Made by a program: the position numbers and the translations under genes | Shown: positions 13,533-20,778 of the stretch, in pieces | Position numbering within the stretch: the first letter of the stretch is position 1 | Layout of the letters: the number at the start of each line of letters is the position of its first letter | Source of the DNA: DATBGS01 sp036557885 | Lineage (GTDB): Bacteria > Chloroflexota > Ktedonobacteria > Ktedonobacterales > DATBGS01 | DNA: 25,155 nt | Assembly (NCBI GenBank): GCA_036557885.1 | Contig: DATBGS010000065.1 | Coordinates: forward strand, 1 to 25,155 | Direction of reading: 5' to 3' | The notes under the pieces: generated by a model | The model's input: only the letters and a program-made list of their open reading frames with translations | The model's database searches: none | Told to the model about the DNA's origin: nothing

Positions 13533-16110
13533 TCTCCAACTTCTCTTGCTCCGGAAAAGTCAGGCAAGCCCACTCGTCCACGTGGCGGGAGATGATGCCC
13601 CCTTCCGACTGGAGGCAGGCGAAGCCGCTTCCTGTGTGGAGTTGGCGCCTGGGGCGGCAGCCTACCTCCCGCTGCGCACGCTGGATGAGCGCGAGCGTCG
13701 GCAGGAAGGCAGTGACCCCCTGCTGGGGCTGCTGGCGGCGCTGGACCATCTGCCACTAGGGACGCGAGCTCTCGCGCAGTTGGCGTTGGTGCCTGCCCCG
13801 CCGCAGTGGTCAGCCCCCTATCGGCGGCGCGCCATCGAGCATGCCCTGGAGCCGGAACGACAACAACAGGCGGCAACTCGCGGGCGTGGCACCGGACCCA
13901 GTTGGGGCAGTATCCTCCTGATGGCCCTCGTGCTTGGACTCATCTTGCTGCTCCAGCACCTTCCAGGACTGGTGCCTGCCTGGGTGACGCACGCCTTCGG
14001 GCAACTGCTGCATGGCAAAGCCCCGCAGTTCACCGCCAGCCAGCGCACGCAACTGATTGTGGGCGGGGTGGTGCTCGTTATTGGCGCCTTCTTCCTGTAT
14101 GTCCTTTACGATCAGGTGAAGAAGCGCTTCTTTCCCAAGCAGCCGCTCTACGACCAGCGGCTGGTGGCTGAGCAGACCAAAGGGGCCGCCTATCGCGTGC
14201 GGCTGCGCCTGTATGTCATCAGCCCTGGCATGGGAAAGGCCGAGGAGCGCCAACGGCAGCTCGTGCTGACTCAACTGGTGGCGGCCTACCGCCAGTTCCA
14301 CCTGGCGGCTGGCGGCTACTTTGTCACACGGCCCTATTCAGCGCAGGCGGCAAGCCGGTTCGTGCAAGGCACCTGGGGAGCGGATGTTGGTCGTTCCACG
14401 CACCTGTTGAATATGGAGGCAGTAGCGAGCCTCTGGCATTTGCCGTCAGCCTCCACCCTTTCTTCGCTAGCGCTCGTCGAGTCGCGCGGAGCACGAAGCA
14501 GCTTGATTCCGCCTGCGGTGACGCGGGCGAGCGGCCCGATCATTGGGATCTCGGCGCACGCGGGCTATGAGGTGCCAGTCCCCTTGCCGCCAGAACTGTT
14601 GGTCCTCCATACCCTGGTGGCCGGGAAAACGGGCGAGGGCAAAAGCACCTTCCTGGAGCATCTGGCACAGGCAGCGATGGACCAGGGCGGGCTGGTGGTG
14701 ATTGACCCGCATGGCGACCTGGCCGAGCATGTCTTGCGCCTGGTGCCAAAGCAGCGCGCCGATGACGTAGTGCTGGTGGATCTGGCAGATGCGAACTACG
14801 TCGTGGGATTGAACCCACTGGATGTGACGCTGGGGCGCGAGCGCGATAAGGCGGTGTCCGACTTGCTCAAGACGCTTTCGCACATCTGGGCGACCAGTTG
14901 GGGACCGAGGATGGAGAATGCCTTTCGAGCAGCCCTGCGCACTTTGTTTGAGGCCAATCGGGTGCTCGTGGCGCGCGACGCCCAGCAGGGGCCATATCAA
15001 CAGTATACGCTGCTTGATGTCCTGCCGGTACTGACCCGCGAGAGCTTCTGCCACGCGCTGCTGTCGTCGGTGACCGACCCGTATCCGCATCGCTGGTGGC
15101 GCGAATACTACGAGCCGCTCAACCTCTACATGCAGCGCGACATCATCAATCCCGTGATCAATAAGACGACGACCTTTGAGAGCGCGCTCGCTCGGCGGAT
15201 TGTGGGACAAAGCTGCTCGACGCTCAATTTCTCGGCGCTGATTCGGGAGCAGAAGATCGTGCTCGTCAAGCTGGCGAAAGGCGTGGTGGGCGAGGATGTG
15301 GCAGCCCTCTTGGGGGCGACGCTCTTGGGGCTGCTTCAGACCACACTGGAGGAGCAAGGGGCACTCTCCGAGCAGGAGCGGGTCAAGCTGTTGATTATTC
15401 TCGACGAGTTCCAGGTCCTGGCTGGGGTGGACTACGGGGCGCTGGCGGAGCTGCGCAAGTATGGAGCCACTTTTGCCCTGGCGACCCAGAGCCTGGAGTA
15501 CCTGCACAAGCGTGACCCGGTGCTGCTGCCCACCGTGCTGGCGAATGTGAAGCACCTGACGCTGTTCCAACTGAGCGCGAAAGATGCCTACACCATTCAT
15601 GAGGAAGTGGGCGTCGAGCAGGCGGACTTGGTCAATCTCAATCCGAGGATGTGCTATGCCCGCTGGACAGTGGGCCAGCAGCGCCAGCCGACGTTTTCGC
15701 TGGTGCTCAACCTGCCCCCACTGGGCGAGCCAGAGCAAGCGGAACGGATCAGGAGGCGTTCCCGCGAGCGATACGGCGTGCCGGTGGCGCTGGTGGAGGC
15801 GCGGCTGGAGGAAGCTCTGGCACGCACCAACGCCCAGGGGCAGCGCGGGCGCGCCTCCAGCGAGTCACAGGCCGCGGAAGCGGCGCAATCACCCGGAGGG
15901 GCAGCACCCACTCAGATCAGCGGCACTCAAGGCGAAATATCCTCGCCTGCTCGTTCTGCGAAGAAGCCAGGGCGAGGCCGCTGGGGCACGCAGGACAAGG
16001 AGGCGAGACCAAGAGGCGGGGGCATCACCCCGATGGAGTGGCCGCTGGAGCCCCGCGCGATACCAGAGGTGGACCACCCAGAAGACACCAGCACCCAGGC
16101 GACAGCCTAG
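13507..16110 (+). CDS. Conjugation-type ATPase (VirD4/TraD/HerA-like), 5' end replaced by the IS
   Basis: The frame gives 867 residues from a TTG, but the first 20 codons lie in the IS3 element, so the native start is missing and the true gene begins at 13567. Two membrane helices (about residues 137-160 and 178-201) are followed by Walker A AGKTGEGKST (about 372-381), IDPHGDLAEHV, Walker B LLIILDEFQVL (about 628-638) and FALATQSLEYL, as in T4SS coupling proteins and related DNA-pumping ATPases. The C-terminal 110 residues are low-complexity Ala/Ser/Pro/Arg. It would have moved DNA at a conjugation channel. The replication-relaxation gene 55 bases downstream supports a conjugative-element origin. 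Whether a shortened protein is still made is unknown. Confidence 0.8.
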   Translation: MPTSNRGDDLQLLLLRKSQASPLVHVAGDDAPFRLEAGEAASCVELAPGAAAYLPLRTLDERERRQEGSDPLLGLLAALDHLPLGTRALAQLALVPAPPQWSAPYRRRAIEHALEPERQQQAATRGRGTGPSWGSILLMALVLGLILLLQHLPGLVPAWVTHAFGQLLHGKAPQFTASQRTQLIVGGVVLVIGAFFLYVLYDQVKKRFFPKQPLYDQRLVAEQTKGAAYRVRLRLYVISPGMGKAEERQRQLVLTQLVAAYRQFHLAAGGYFVTRPYSAQAASRFVQGTWGADVGRSTHLLNMEAVASLWHLPSASTLSSLALVESRGARSSLIPPAVTRASGPIIGISAHAGYEVPVPLPPELLVLHTLVAGKTGEGKSTFLEHLAQAAMDQGGLVVIDPHGDLAEHVLRLVPKQRADDVVLVDLADANYVVGLNPLDVTLGRERDKAVSDLLKTLSHIWATSWGPRMENAFRAALRTLFEANRVLVARDAQQGPYQQYTLLDVLPVLTRESFCHALLSSVTDPYPHRWWREYYEPLNLYMQRDIINPVINKTTTFESALARRIVGQSCSTLNFSALIREQKIVLVKLAKGVVGEDVAALLGATLLGLLQTTLEEQGALSEQERVKLLIILDEFQVLAGVDYGALAELRKYGATFALATQSLEYLHKRDPVLLPTVLANVKHLTLFQLSAKDAYTIHEEVGVEQADLVNLNPRMCYARWTVGQQRQPTFSLVLNLPPLGEPEQAERIRRRSRERYGVPVALVEARLEEALARTNAQGQRGRASSESQAAEAAQSPGGAAPTQISGTQGEISSPARSAKKPGRGRWGTQDKEARPRGGGITPMEWPLEPRAIPEVDHPEDTSTQATA

Positions 16111-16165
16111 CCAAACCAGGGCAGATGCAAGCGGAACGCCCATCAGCAGGAAGAGGGAAGCGGAG

Positions 16166-17989
16166 ATGGACAGAAGCGATGAGCAGATGTTGGGCTGGCT
16201 GCTGCGTCACCCGCTGCAACGGGATACCGACCTGGCGCTCGCCCTTGGGATTCATCCCACCACAGTCTATCGCCATCTTGTTCGCCTGGAGCAAGCCGGA
16301 GTGGTGGAGCATGTGACACCCAGCGGGAAGACTCACCGCCAACGCTGGTATTACCTCACGAACGCGGGAGTGCAGGACGTTGCCGCCAAGCAAGGAGCAT
16401 CCCCGGTAGCGCTGGCACGGACCTTCGGCGCTGATGAGTCGGGACTACTCCGCCTTCTCGCACGTATGCCGGTGGTGGAACTGCTCCAGCAGGTCATCAC
16501 TGGTTTGGTGGCTCATGCACCGAGCATCCTGGCCTATCCCAACGGAGAGCGTCCGCAGCTGACCTGGCACTGGCAGCGCGATTGGCGCCACTCCTTTGCT
16601 TCGAAGGGACGCACGTTGCATTGCAGGGCCGATGCGGTGTTAGTGGTCCAACGTGCTCTGCAGAGGGGCGATGGACCTGGTGACTACTATGCACTGCTGC
16701 TCCTGGCCGATAGCGGACTCACGGGGCAGAACGACCACCAGATCATGCAGCAGCGGCTGGAGCGCTTGCTCCGCTATCGGGAGAGTGCCGAGCGCACCAC
16801 CCACTTCCAGGCCATGCCAACCATAGCTGTGCTGGTGCCTCATTTGCATCAGCAAGAGCGGTGGCGGCATGCCGGTCAGGAGGTCTGTACCACCTTGCGT
16901 CTGGACCCGCTTCGCGGGGCGGTGGTCGCTCTGTCCCCCAGCCAGCGACTCGACTCGGCGTGGGTGCTGCCTTGGAAGGGTCTGGAGAGCGATGCCCCCT
17001 GTCGTCTTCAGGATCTGCTGCTCCCGACAGCACTGGAAGCCCTTCCCCCGGATTTCTTTCCTACGATGGCTGACTCTGCCATCCCTGGTGAGCGTACCCG
17101 GCTCGTGATCAAGGGAGGATATGCCAGACGACCCAAGCAAGTAGGAGCAAAAGGAAAGCAGAGCGCTCCTCACCTCCTCAGTCTCCATCTGAGCGAACGC
17201 CAGCAAGCGCTCTTGCACTTGGTCTACGCGGCGCCACTCCTTTCCACGGTGGAAATCGCGGCGTTGTGTGCCCTCGCACCAGCCACCGCCACGCGCCAGC
17301 TCTATGACCTGCACAGAGACGGGTATCTTGAGAGGCAGCAGACCAAGCGCGGCTGCTGCTGGCGGTTGAGCTGTCTGGGGCTTAGATGGATGGCTGCACT
17401 GCTCGATGTCTCCATCCAACATCTGACCCAAGGGACCAAGGACGCGCTCATCCAGCGGGGGGTGCCCCTGTTGGAACGCACCATCCAGCACACGGCGGGC
17501 ATCTATGGTTTTCTGGCTCACCTCCACTGTGATGCCAGAGCGCAGGGACATCAGGTGGCGTGGTGGGAAACCGGTTCCTGGGGAGAGCGCAGGTATCATG
17601 AACATGGAGCTTGGCACAGCCTGCGGCCTGATGCCGCCTTCGCCTATCGAACGGGATCGGCCCAGATATTGGCCTGGCTGGAATGGGATGAGGGCACCAT
17701 GACTGGCGGGGCATTGGCGGCCAAGTTTCGCGCCTATGCCCAGTATCTCCACTCTCGTGAGTGGGCCAAAGAGATGCGCCCGCTCCCACTGCTGCTCATT
17801 GTTACTCCAGAGCCAGGGCAGGAACGACGCCTCCAGGGGCTCTCAGGGCCTCTTGTCGCAGCAGGTCTTCGCGCTTTTCTCACCACAGCAACCAGACTGG
17901 CTGACCAAGGTCCGATAGCCCCCATCTGGTTGCCGCCATCTGCAACTCCCTCCGAAGCCGCTGCATCACGCCAGTCGTGGATAGAGTAG
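16166..17989 (+). CDS. Replication-relaxation family protein (mobile-element winged-helix protein)
   Basis: 607 residues. The N-terminal winged helix (DTDLALALGIHPTTVYRHLV, about 19-38) and a second one (STVEIAALCALAPATATRQL, about residues 365-384) bracket a central region. The C-terminal domain has LRPDAAFAY (Pro488-Asp489), LAWLEWDEGT (Glu506, Asp508) and AAKFRAYAQYL (Lys520, Tyr524), matching the conserved core of the replication-relaxation family of plasmids and integrative elements; the spacing recalls PD-(D/E)xK nucleases. It probably acts on DNA during replication or transfer. The ATG at 16166 follows GGGAAGCGGAG; the same frame is open upstream through the overlapping ATPase gene but without support. 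Confidence 0.72.
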   Translation: MDRSDEQMLGWLLRHPLQRDTDLALALGIHPTTVYRHLVRLEQAGVVEHVTPSGKTHRQRWYYLTNAGVQDVAAKQGASPVALARTFGADESGLLRLLARMPVVELLQQVITGLVAHAPSILAYPNGERPQLTWHWQRDWRHSFASKGRTLHCRADAVLVVQRALQRGDGPGDYYALLLLADSGLTGQNDHQIMQQRLERLLRYRESAERTTHFQAMPTIAVLVPHLHQQERWRHAGQEVCTTLRLDPLRGAVVALSPSQRLDSAWVLPWKGLESDAPCRLQDLLLPTALEALPPDFFPTMADSAIPGERTRLVIKGGYARRPKQVGAKGKQSAPHLLSLHLSERQQALLHLVYAAPLLSTVEIAALCALAPATATRQLYDLHRDGYLERQQTKRGCCWRLSCLGLRWMAALLDVSIQHLTQGTKDALIQRGVPLLERTIQHTAGIYGFLAHLHCDARAQGHQVAWWETGSWGERRYHEHGAWHSLRPDAAFAYRTGSAQILAWLEWDEGTMTGGALAAKFRAYAQYLHSREWAKEMRPLPLLLIVTPEPGQERRLQGLSGPLVAAGLRAFLTTATRLADQGPIAPIWLPPSATPSEAAASRQSWIE

Positions 17990-18016
17990 AGCGTGGCGTG
18001 CTGGAAGGGGTCAGGT

Positions 18017-18130
18017 ATGCAAGAACGACCAAAGCCAGATGCTTCATTCCTCAGCTCGCCTGCCAGCCAGGACTTCTCTCTTGTATGCCTTGATGCCTCG
18101 TTCTCATTACATTATCATATCATTAGGTAA
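18017..18130 (+). CDS. Possible 37-residue leader ORF before the metal sensor
   Basis: ATG at 18017 is preceded by GGAAGGGG at a 6-base spacing, one of the best ribosome sites of this part. The frame (MQERPKPDASFLSSPASQDF..., ending HIIR) stops at 18130, inside the AT-rich inverted repeat that precedes the sensor. It may be a leader peptide or the remnant of a lost gene; it matches nothing I know. Confidence 0.3.
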   Translation: MQERPKPDASFLSSPASQDFSLVCLDASFSLHYHIIR

Positions 18131-18530
18131 TAATGTAATAATTCATCAAAGTGAGGTCTCTAGGAATACTCTCACCCGGAATGCCACCACCCTCAAGGCG
18201 AAGCTCTTTCGCGGTTTTTCGGATCGGTCCCGCCTGTCCATTGTCGAGGCGCTCCGAGAGGGGCCGCTTACCGTCAGCGCCATTGGCGAGAAGACGGGCC
18301 TCTCCCAATCGAACGTTTCCAATCATCTGCGCTGTCTGGCAGATTGTGATCTGGTCCTCTCGACGCCTCAAGGCCGCTACACCCTCTACCAACTGAGTGA
18401 CCCGCGTGTGGCCGCCTTGCTGGCCCTGGCAGATGAATTGCTCCACGATGTGGCGCGCGGCGTCTACGAATGCACGCGTTATACCGTCGACGATGAATTG
18501 AAGGGAGGGGGCGATGGCACGCAGGATTGA
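18093..18530 (+). CDS. ArsR/SmtB-family metal sensor repressor, CmtR-like
   Basis: 145 residues if started at the ATG 18093. The winged helix runs KLFRGFSDRSRLSIVEALRE to SQSNVSNHLRCLADCDLV and YTLYQLSDPRV. The recognition helix carries Cys81-x3-Cys85, and a third Cys127 lies in YECTRY, the same arrangement as Cys57, Cys61 and the C-terminal Cys102 of the cadmium/lead sensor CmtR of Mycobacterium tuberculosis; SNVSNHL and CL-x-x-C are shared with it. It should release DNA on binding Cd(II), Pb(II) or similar. Its end overlaps the ATPase start by 17 bases. The start is unsure: 18093 lacks a ribosome site, a TTG at 18081 has AGGA 8 bases upstream, and the AT-rich operator-like repeat would lie inside the coding region in either case. 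Confidence 0.82.
   Translation: MPRSHYIIISLGNNVIIHQSEVSRNTLTRNATTLKAKLFRGFSDRSRLSIVEALREGPLTVSAIGEKTGLSQSNVSNHLRCLADCDLVLSTPQGRYTLYQLSDPRVAALLALADELLHDVARGVYECTRYTVDDELKGGGDGTQD
18106..18139. promoter_or_regulatory. AT-rich inverted repeat, candidate operator of the metal sensor
   Basis: ATTACATTAT (18106-18115) is exactly repeated in inverse as ATAATGTAAT (18130-18139) with a 14-base spacer. It is a marked AT island in GC-rich DNA just before the conserved part of the sensor gene, and includes possible -10 boxes. ArsR-type repressors bind such palindromes over their own promoters. Confidence 0.5.
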
Positions 18531-20649
18531 TGTTATGCAGCAGATGGAAGTGCCGATTCGAGGCATGAATTGTCTCGAATGTACTCAGCACGTTCAGCAC
18601 GCCCTCGCCACACTGCCTGGGGTCCACTCCGTCCAGGTGTATTTGGCCTCAGAAAAAGCAGTCCTCCAGGTGAACCCTGCTCAGGTTGATCTGGACGGGA
18701 TTCGTCAGGCGGTGAAGGGCGTGGGCTATTCTGTCCCGTTCACTGTGACGACTCCAGAGGCATCATCCCCTGTTCAGACCCTGGCATCCTTTACGCGCCC
18801 GGTCCTGACCCTCTTTGGCTTGGTGGTAGGAGCTGTGCTGCTGGTGGTCGTGGCTGGAGAGTGGTTGGGGCTGTTTGAGCAGATCACCGAGCGTATCCCC
18901 TTGTGGCTTGGGACACTACTGGTCGTGCTGACCGGCGCGCCCATCTTCGTCAATATCCTACAGGCCGCCTGGCGGCGGCAGATCCTCTCACACACCTTGA
19001 TGAGTCTCGGGGTGGTGGCCGCATTGCTGGTGGGTCAGTGGCCAACCGCTGTGGTGGTTGTGTTCTTCATGTATGTCGGTTCTTACGCTGAGCGCTTTAC
19101 CACTGAACGGGCGCGACGCGCCGTGAAGCACTTGACCCTTTTCGCTCCGCAAACTGCCTGTGTGGAACGGGATGGGCAGGAACAGGATGTTCCTATTGAG
19201 CAAGTGCAGATTGGTGTGACGGTCATTGTCCGCCCTGGCGATCGTATTCCAGTAGATGGGATCGTCCTTGAAGGGCAGGCCACCGTTGATCAGGCGACCA
19301 TTACCGGGGAGTCGTTACCCATTGAGGTACAGGTGGGCAGCCGCGTCTTTGCGAGCACCATTGCCAGCCTGGGGTACTTGAAAGTGCGAACCACCCAGAT
19401 CGGGTCTGATACGACCTTTGGGCGGGTGGTCCAGTTGGTGGAGGAAGCCGAAGCGCACCGCGCTGAGGTCCAGCGCCTGGCCGATCGCTTTTCGGCATAT
19501 TTCCTGCCCATCGTAGCAAGCATTGCTCTGGTGACCTTGCTTGTCAGCCGGAATCCACTCGCTACGGCAGCGGTGCTGGTCGTGGCCTGTTCGTGTTCTC
19601 TGGCGCTTGCCACCCCTATTGCCATGTTAGCCTCCATTGGGGCTGGGGCCAAACAGGGGCTGCTCATCAAAGGCGGCAAATACCTGGAAGTGCTGGCAAA
19701 GGCAGACGTGTTGTTCGTGGATAAAACGGGGACACTCACCACCGGGCGCCCGCAGATTGCCGACATTGTGGCCCTTGCGCACCACTCGGAGACAAGGGTG
19801 TTGCAGTTGGCCGCCAGTGCTGAATGGTACTCGGAACATCCCCTGGCGGAAGCTGTACGGAGGGCAGCGAAGGAGCGCGGACTTGCTCTCGAAGACCCAG
19901 CCCGCTTTGAAGCCATACCTGGCGCTGGCGTCAGGGCGCTGGTGAGCGGCAAGCGGGTGGCGGTAGGGAACGAGCGACTGCTGCCAGAAGCGCGACAAGA
20001 GGCGGTGGCCCAGGTTTTGGAAGCACAAGGAAAAACACTCCTGTTTGTGGCAGTCGATGGCGAGTTGGTGGGTGTGCTGGCTGCCTCCGATACGGTACGC
20101 CCTGAAGTGACCCAAGCATTGGCAGAGATACGTACGCTAGGAATCAAGCACATTGAATTGCTTACCGGTGACCAAGAGAGGGCTGCTGCTGCGCTGGCGA
20201 AGGAACTGGGGATCACCTATCGGGCCAACCTGCTCCCGGAAGACAAGATCGCGCTCGTGAAAAAAGAGCAGGACAAAGGGAGGGTAGTCGTGATGGTGGG
20301 CGATGGTGTCAATGATGCGCCAGCGTTGGCTCAGGCCAACGTAGGGATAGCGATGGGCGCGGCAGGGAGCGAGGTGGCGCTGGAGGCCGCGCACCTGGCC
20401 TTGATGCGGGAGGATTGGAGCCTGGTGCCTGACGCGCTGCGCATTGCCCGGAGGACGATGCGCACTGTGAAGTTCAATCTCCTCTTTACCGCCCTCTATA
20501 ATCTCGTGGGCTTGTCGTTGGCTGCCTTGGGTATACTCCCGCCCATCGTAGCAGCGGCGGCACAATCGCTGCCAGATCTGGGCATCCTGGTAAACTCCTC
20601 GCGCTTGTTACATCAGCCGGAAGCCACTAGCACGAGGAGCAGGCTCTAA
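18514..20649 (+). CDS. P1B-type heavy-metal transporting ATPase (exporter)
   Basis: 711 residues. An N-terminal HMA metal-binding domain has GMNCLECTQHV (Cys20, Cys23). The P-type ATPase core follows: TGES in the actuator domain, DKTGT with the phosphorylated Asp403, SEHPLAEAV (the HP motif of P1B ATPases), TGDQ and GDGVNDAPALAQA. The metal-site membrane helix reads ACSCSLALATP (Cys359-Ser360-Cys361) where Cu and Zn/Cd/Pb pumps have CPC. It pumps soft metal ions out of the cytosol, and the CmtR-like regulator translated just ahead points to Cd/Pb rather than Cu. GGGAGGGGG precedes the ATG at 18514, which overlaps the regulator's end, so the two are coupled. Two hairpins follow the stop. Confidence 0.92.
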   Translation: MARRIDVMQQMEVPIRGMNCLECTQHVQHALATLPGVHSVQVYLASEKAVLQVNPAQVDLDGIRQAVKGVGYSVPFTVTTPEASSPVQTLASFTRPVLTLFGLVVGAVLLVVVAGEWLGLFEQITERIPLWLGTLLVVLTGAPIFVNILQAAWRRQILSHTLMSLGVVAALLVGQWPTAVVVVFFMYVGSYAERFTTERARRAVKHLTLFAPQTACVERDGQEQDVPIEQVQIGVTVIVRPGDRIPVDGIVLEGQATVDQATITGESLPIEVQVGSRVFASTIASLGYLKVRTTQIGSDTTFGRVVQLVEEAEAHRAEVQRLADRFSAYFLPIVASIALVTLLVSRNPLATAAVLVVACSCSLALATPIAMLASIGAGAKQGLLIKGGKYLEVLAKADVLFVDKTGTLTTGRPQIADIVALAHHSETRVLQLAASAEWYSEHPLAEAVRRAAKERGLALEDPARFEAIPGAGVRALVSGKRVAVGNERLLPEARQEAVAQVLEAQGKTLLFVAVDGELVGVLAASDTVRPEVTQALAEIRTLGIKHIELLTGDQERAAAALAKELGITYRANLLPEDKIALVKKEQDKGRVVVMVGDGVNDAPALAQANVGIAMGAAGSEVALEAAHLALMREDWSLVPDALRIARRTMRTVKFNLLFTALYNLVGLSLAALGILPPIVAAAAQSLPDLGILVNSSRLLHQPEATSTRSRL

Positions 20650-20658
20650 AAGGGCGAA

Positions 20659-20720
20659 GCATGCTGTCAGACAAGTGTTGTCTGGGAGAGCATGCGCAAC
20701 AAGGACTGAACCGGTCCTTG
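20659..20720. terminator. Pair of hairpins between convergent genes
   Basis: First: GCATGCT (20659-20665) with AGCATGC (20689-20695), enclosing CAGACAA-GTG-TTGTCTG. Second: CAAGGAC (20700-20706) with GTCCTTG (20714-20720). They lie between the ATPase (+) and the acetyltransferase (-), where a bidirectional terminator is expected; there is no long T-run. Confidence 0.5.
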
Positions 20721-20778
20721 CTTGCTCAGATTACTACAAAGCAGCTTGCCTCTTACCTGACCGGTGCGGCTCCATGGC

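Larger units (their letters stand above)
12325..13566 (+). mobile_element. Complete IS3-family insertion sequence
   Basis: 1,242 bp with two overlapping-frame transposase genes. The ends form terminal inverted repeats that begin TG and agree at 23 of 32 positions (left TGACTGAGTTTCCCGGAG, right complement TGCCTGACTTTTCCGGAG). No 3-5 bp direct duplication is visible: GTCT lies to the left and AGCC to the right. Genes on both sides are cut at the element's borders. Confidence 0.88.

Noticed and set aside
14467..15738. A 423-codon minus-strand frame opposite the conjugation ATPase
   Set aside because: It overlaps completely a frame with Walker motifs and shows only low-complexity His/Gln-rich sequence.
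15584..16165. Upstream extension of the replication-relaxation protein
   Set aside because: The extension overlaps the ATPase gene for over 500 bases and is Arg/Ser/Pro-rich noise; the winged helix begins right after the ATG at 16166.
20659..20720. Attachment site or element boundary at the paired hairpins
   Set aside because: No matching direct repeat was found near the IS or elsewhere in the window; a terminator between convergent genes explains it.
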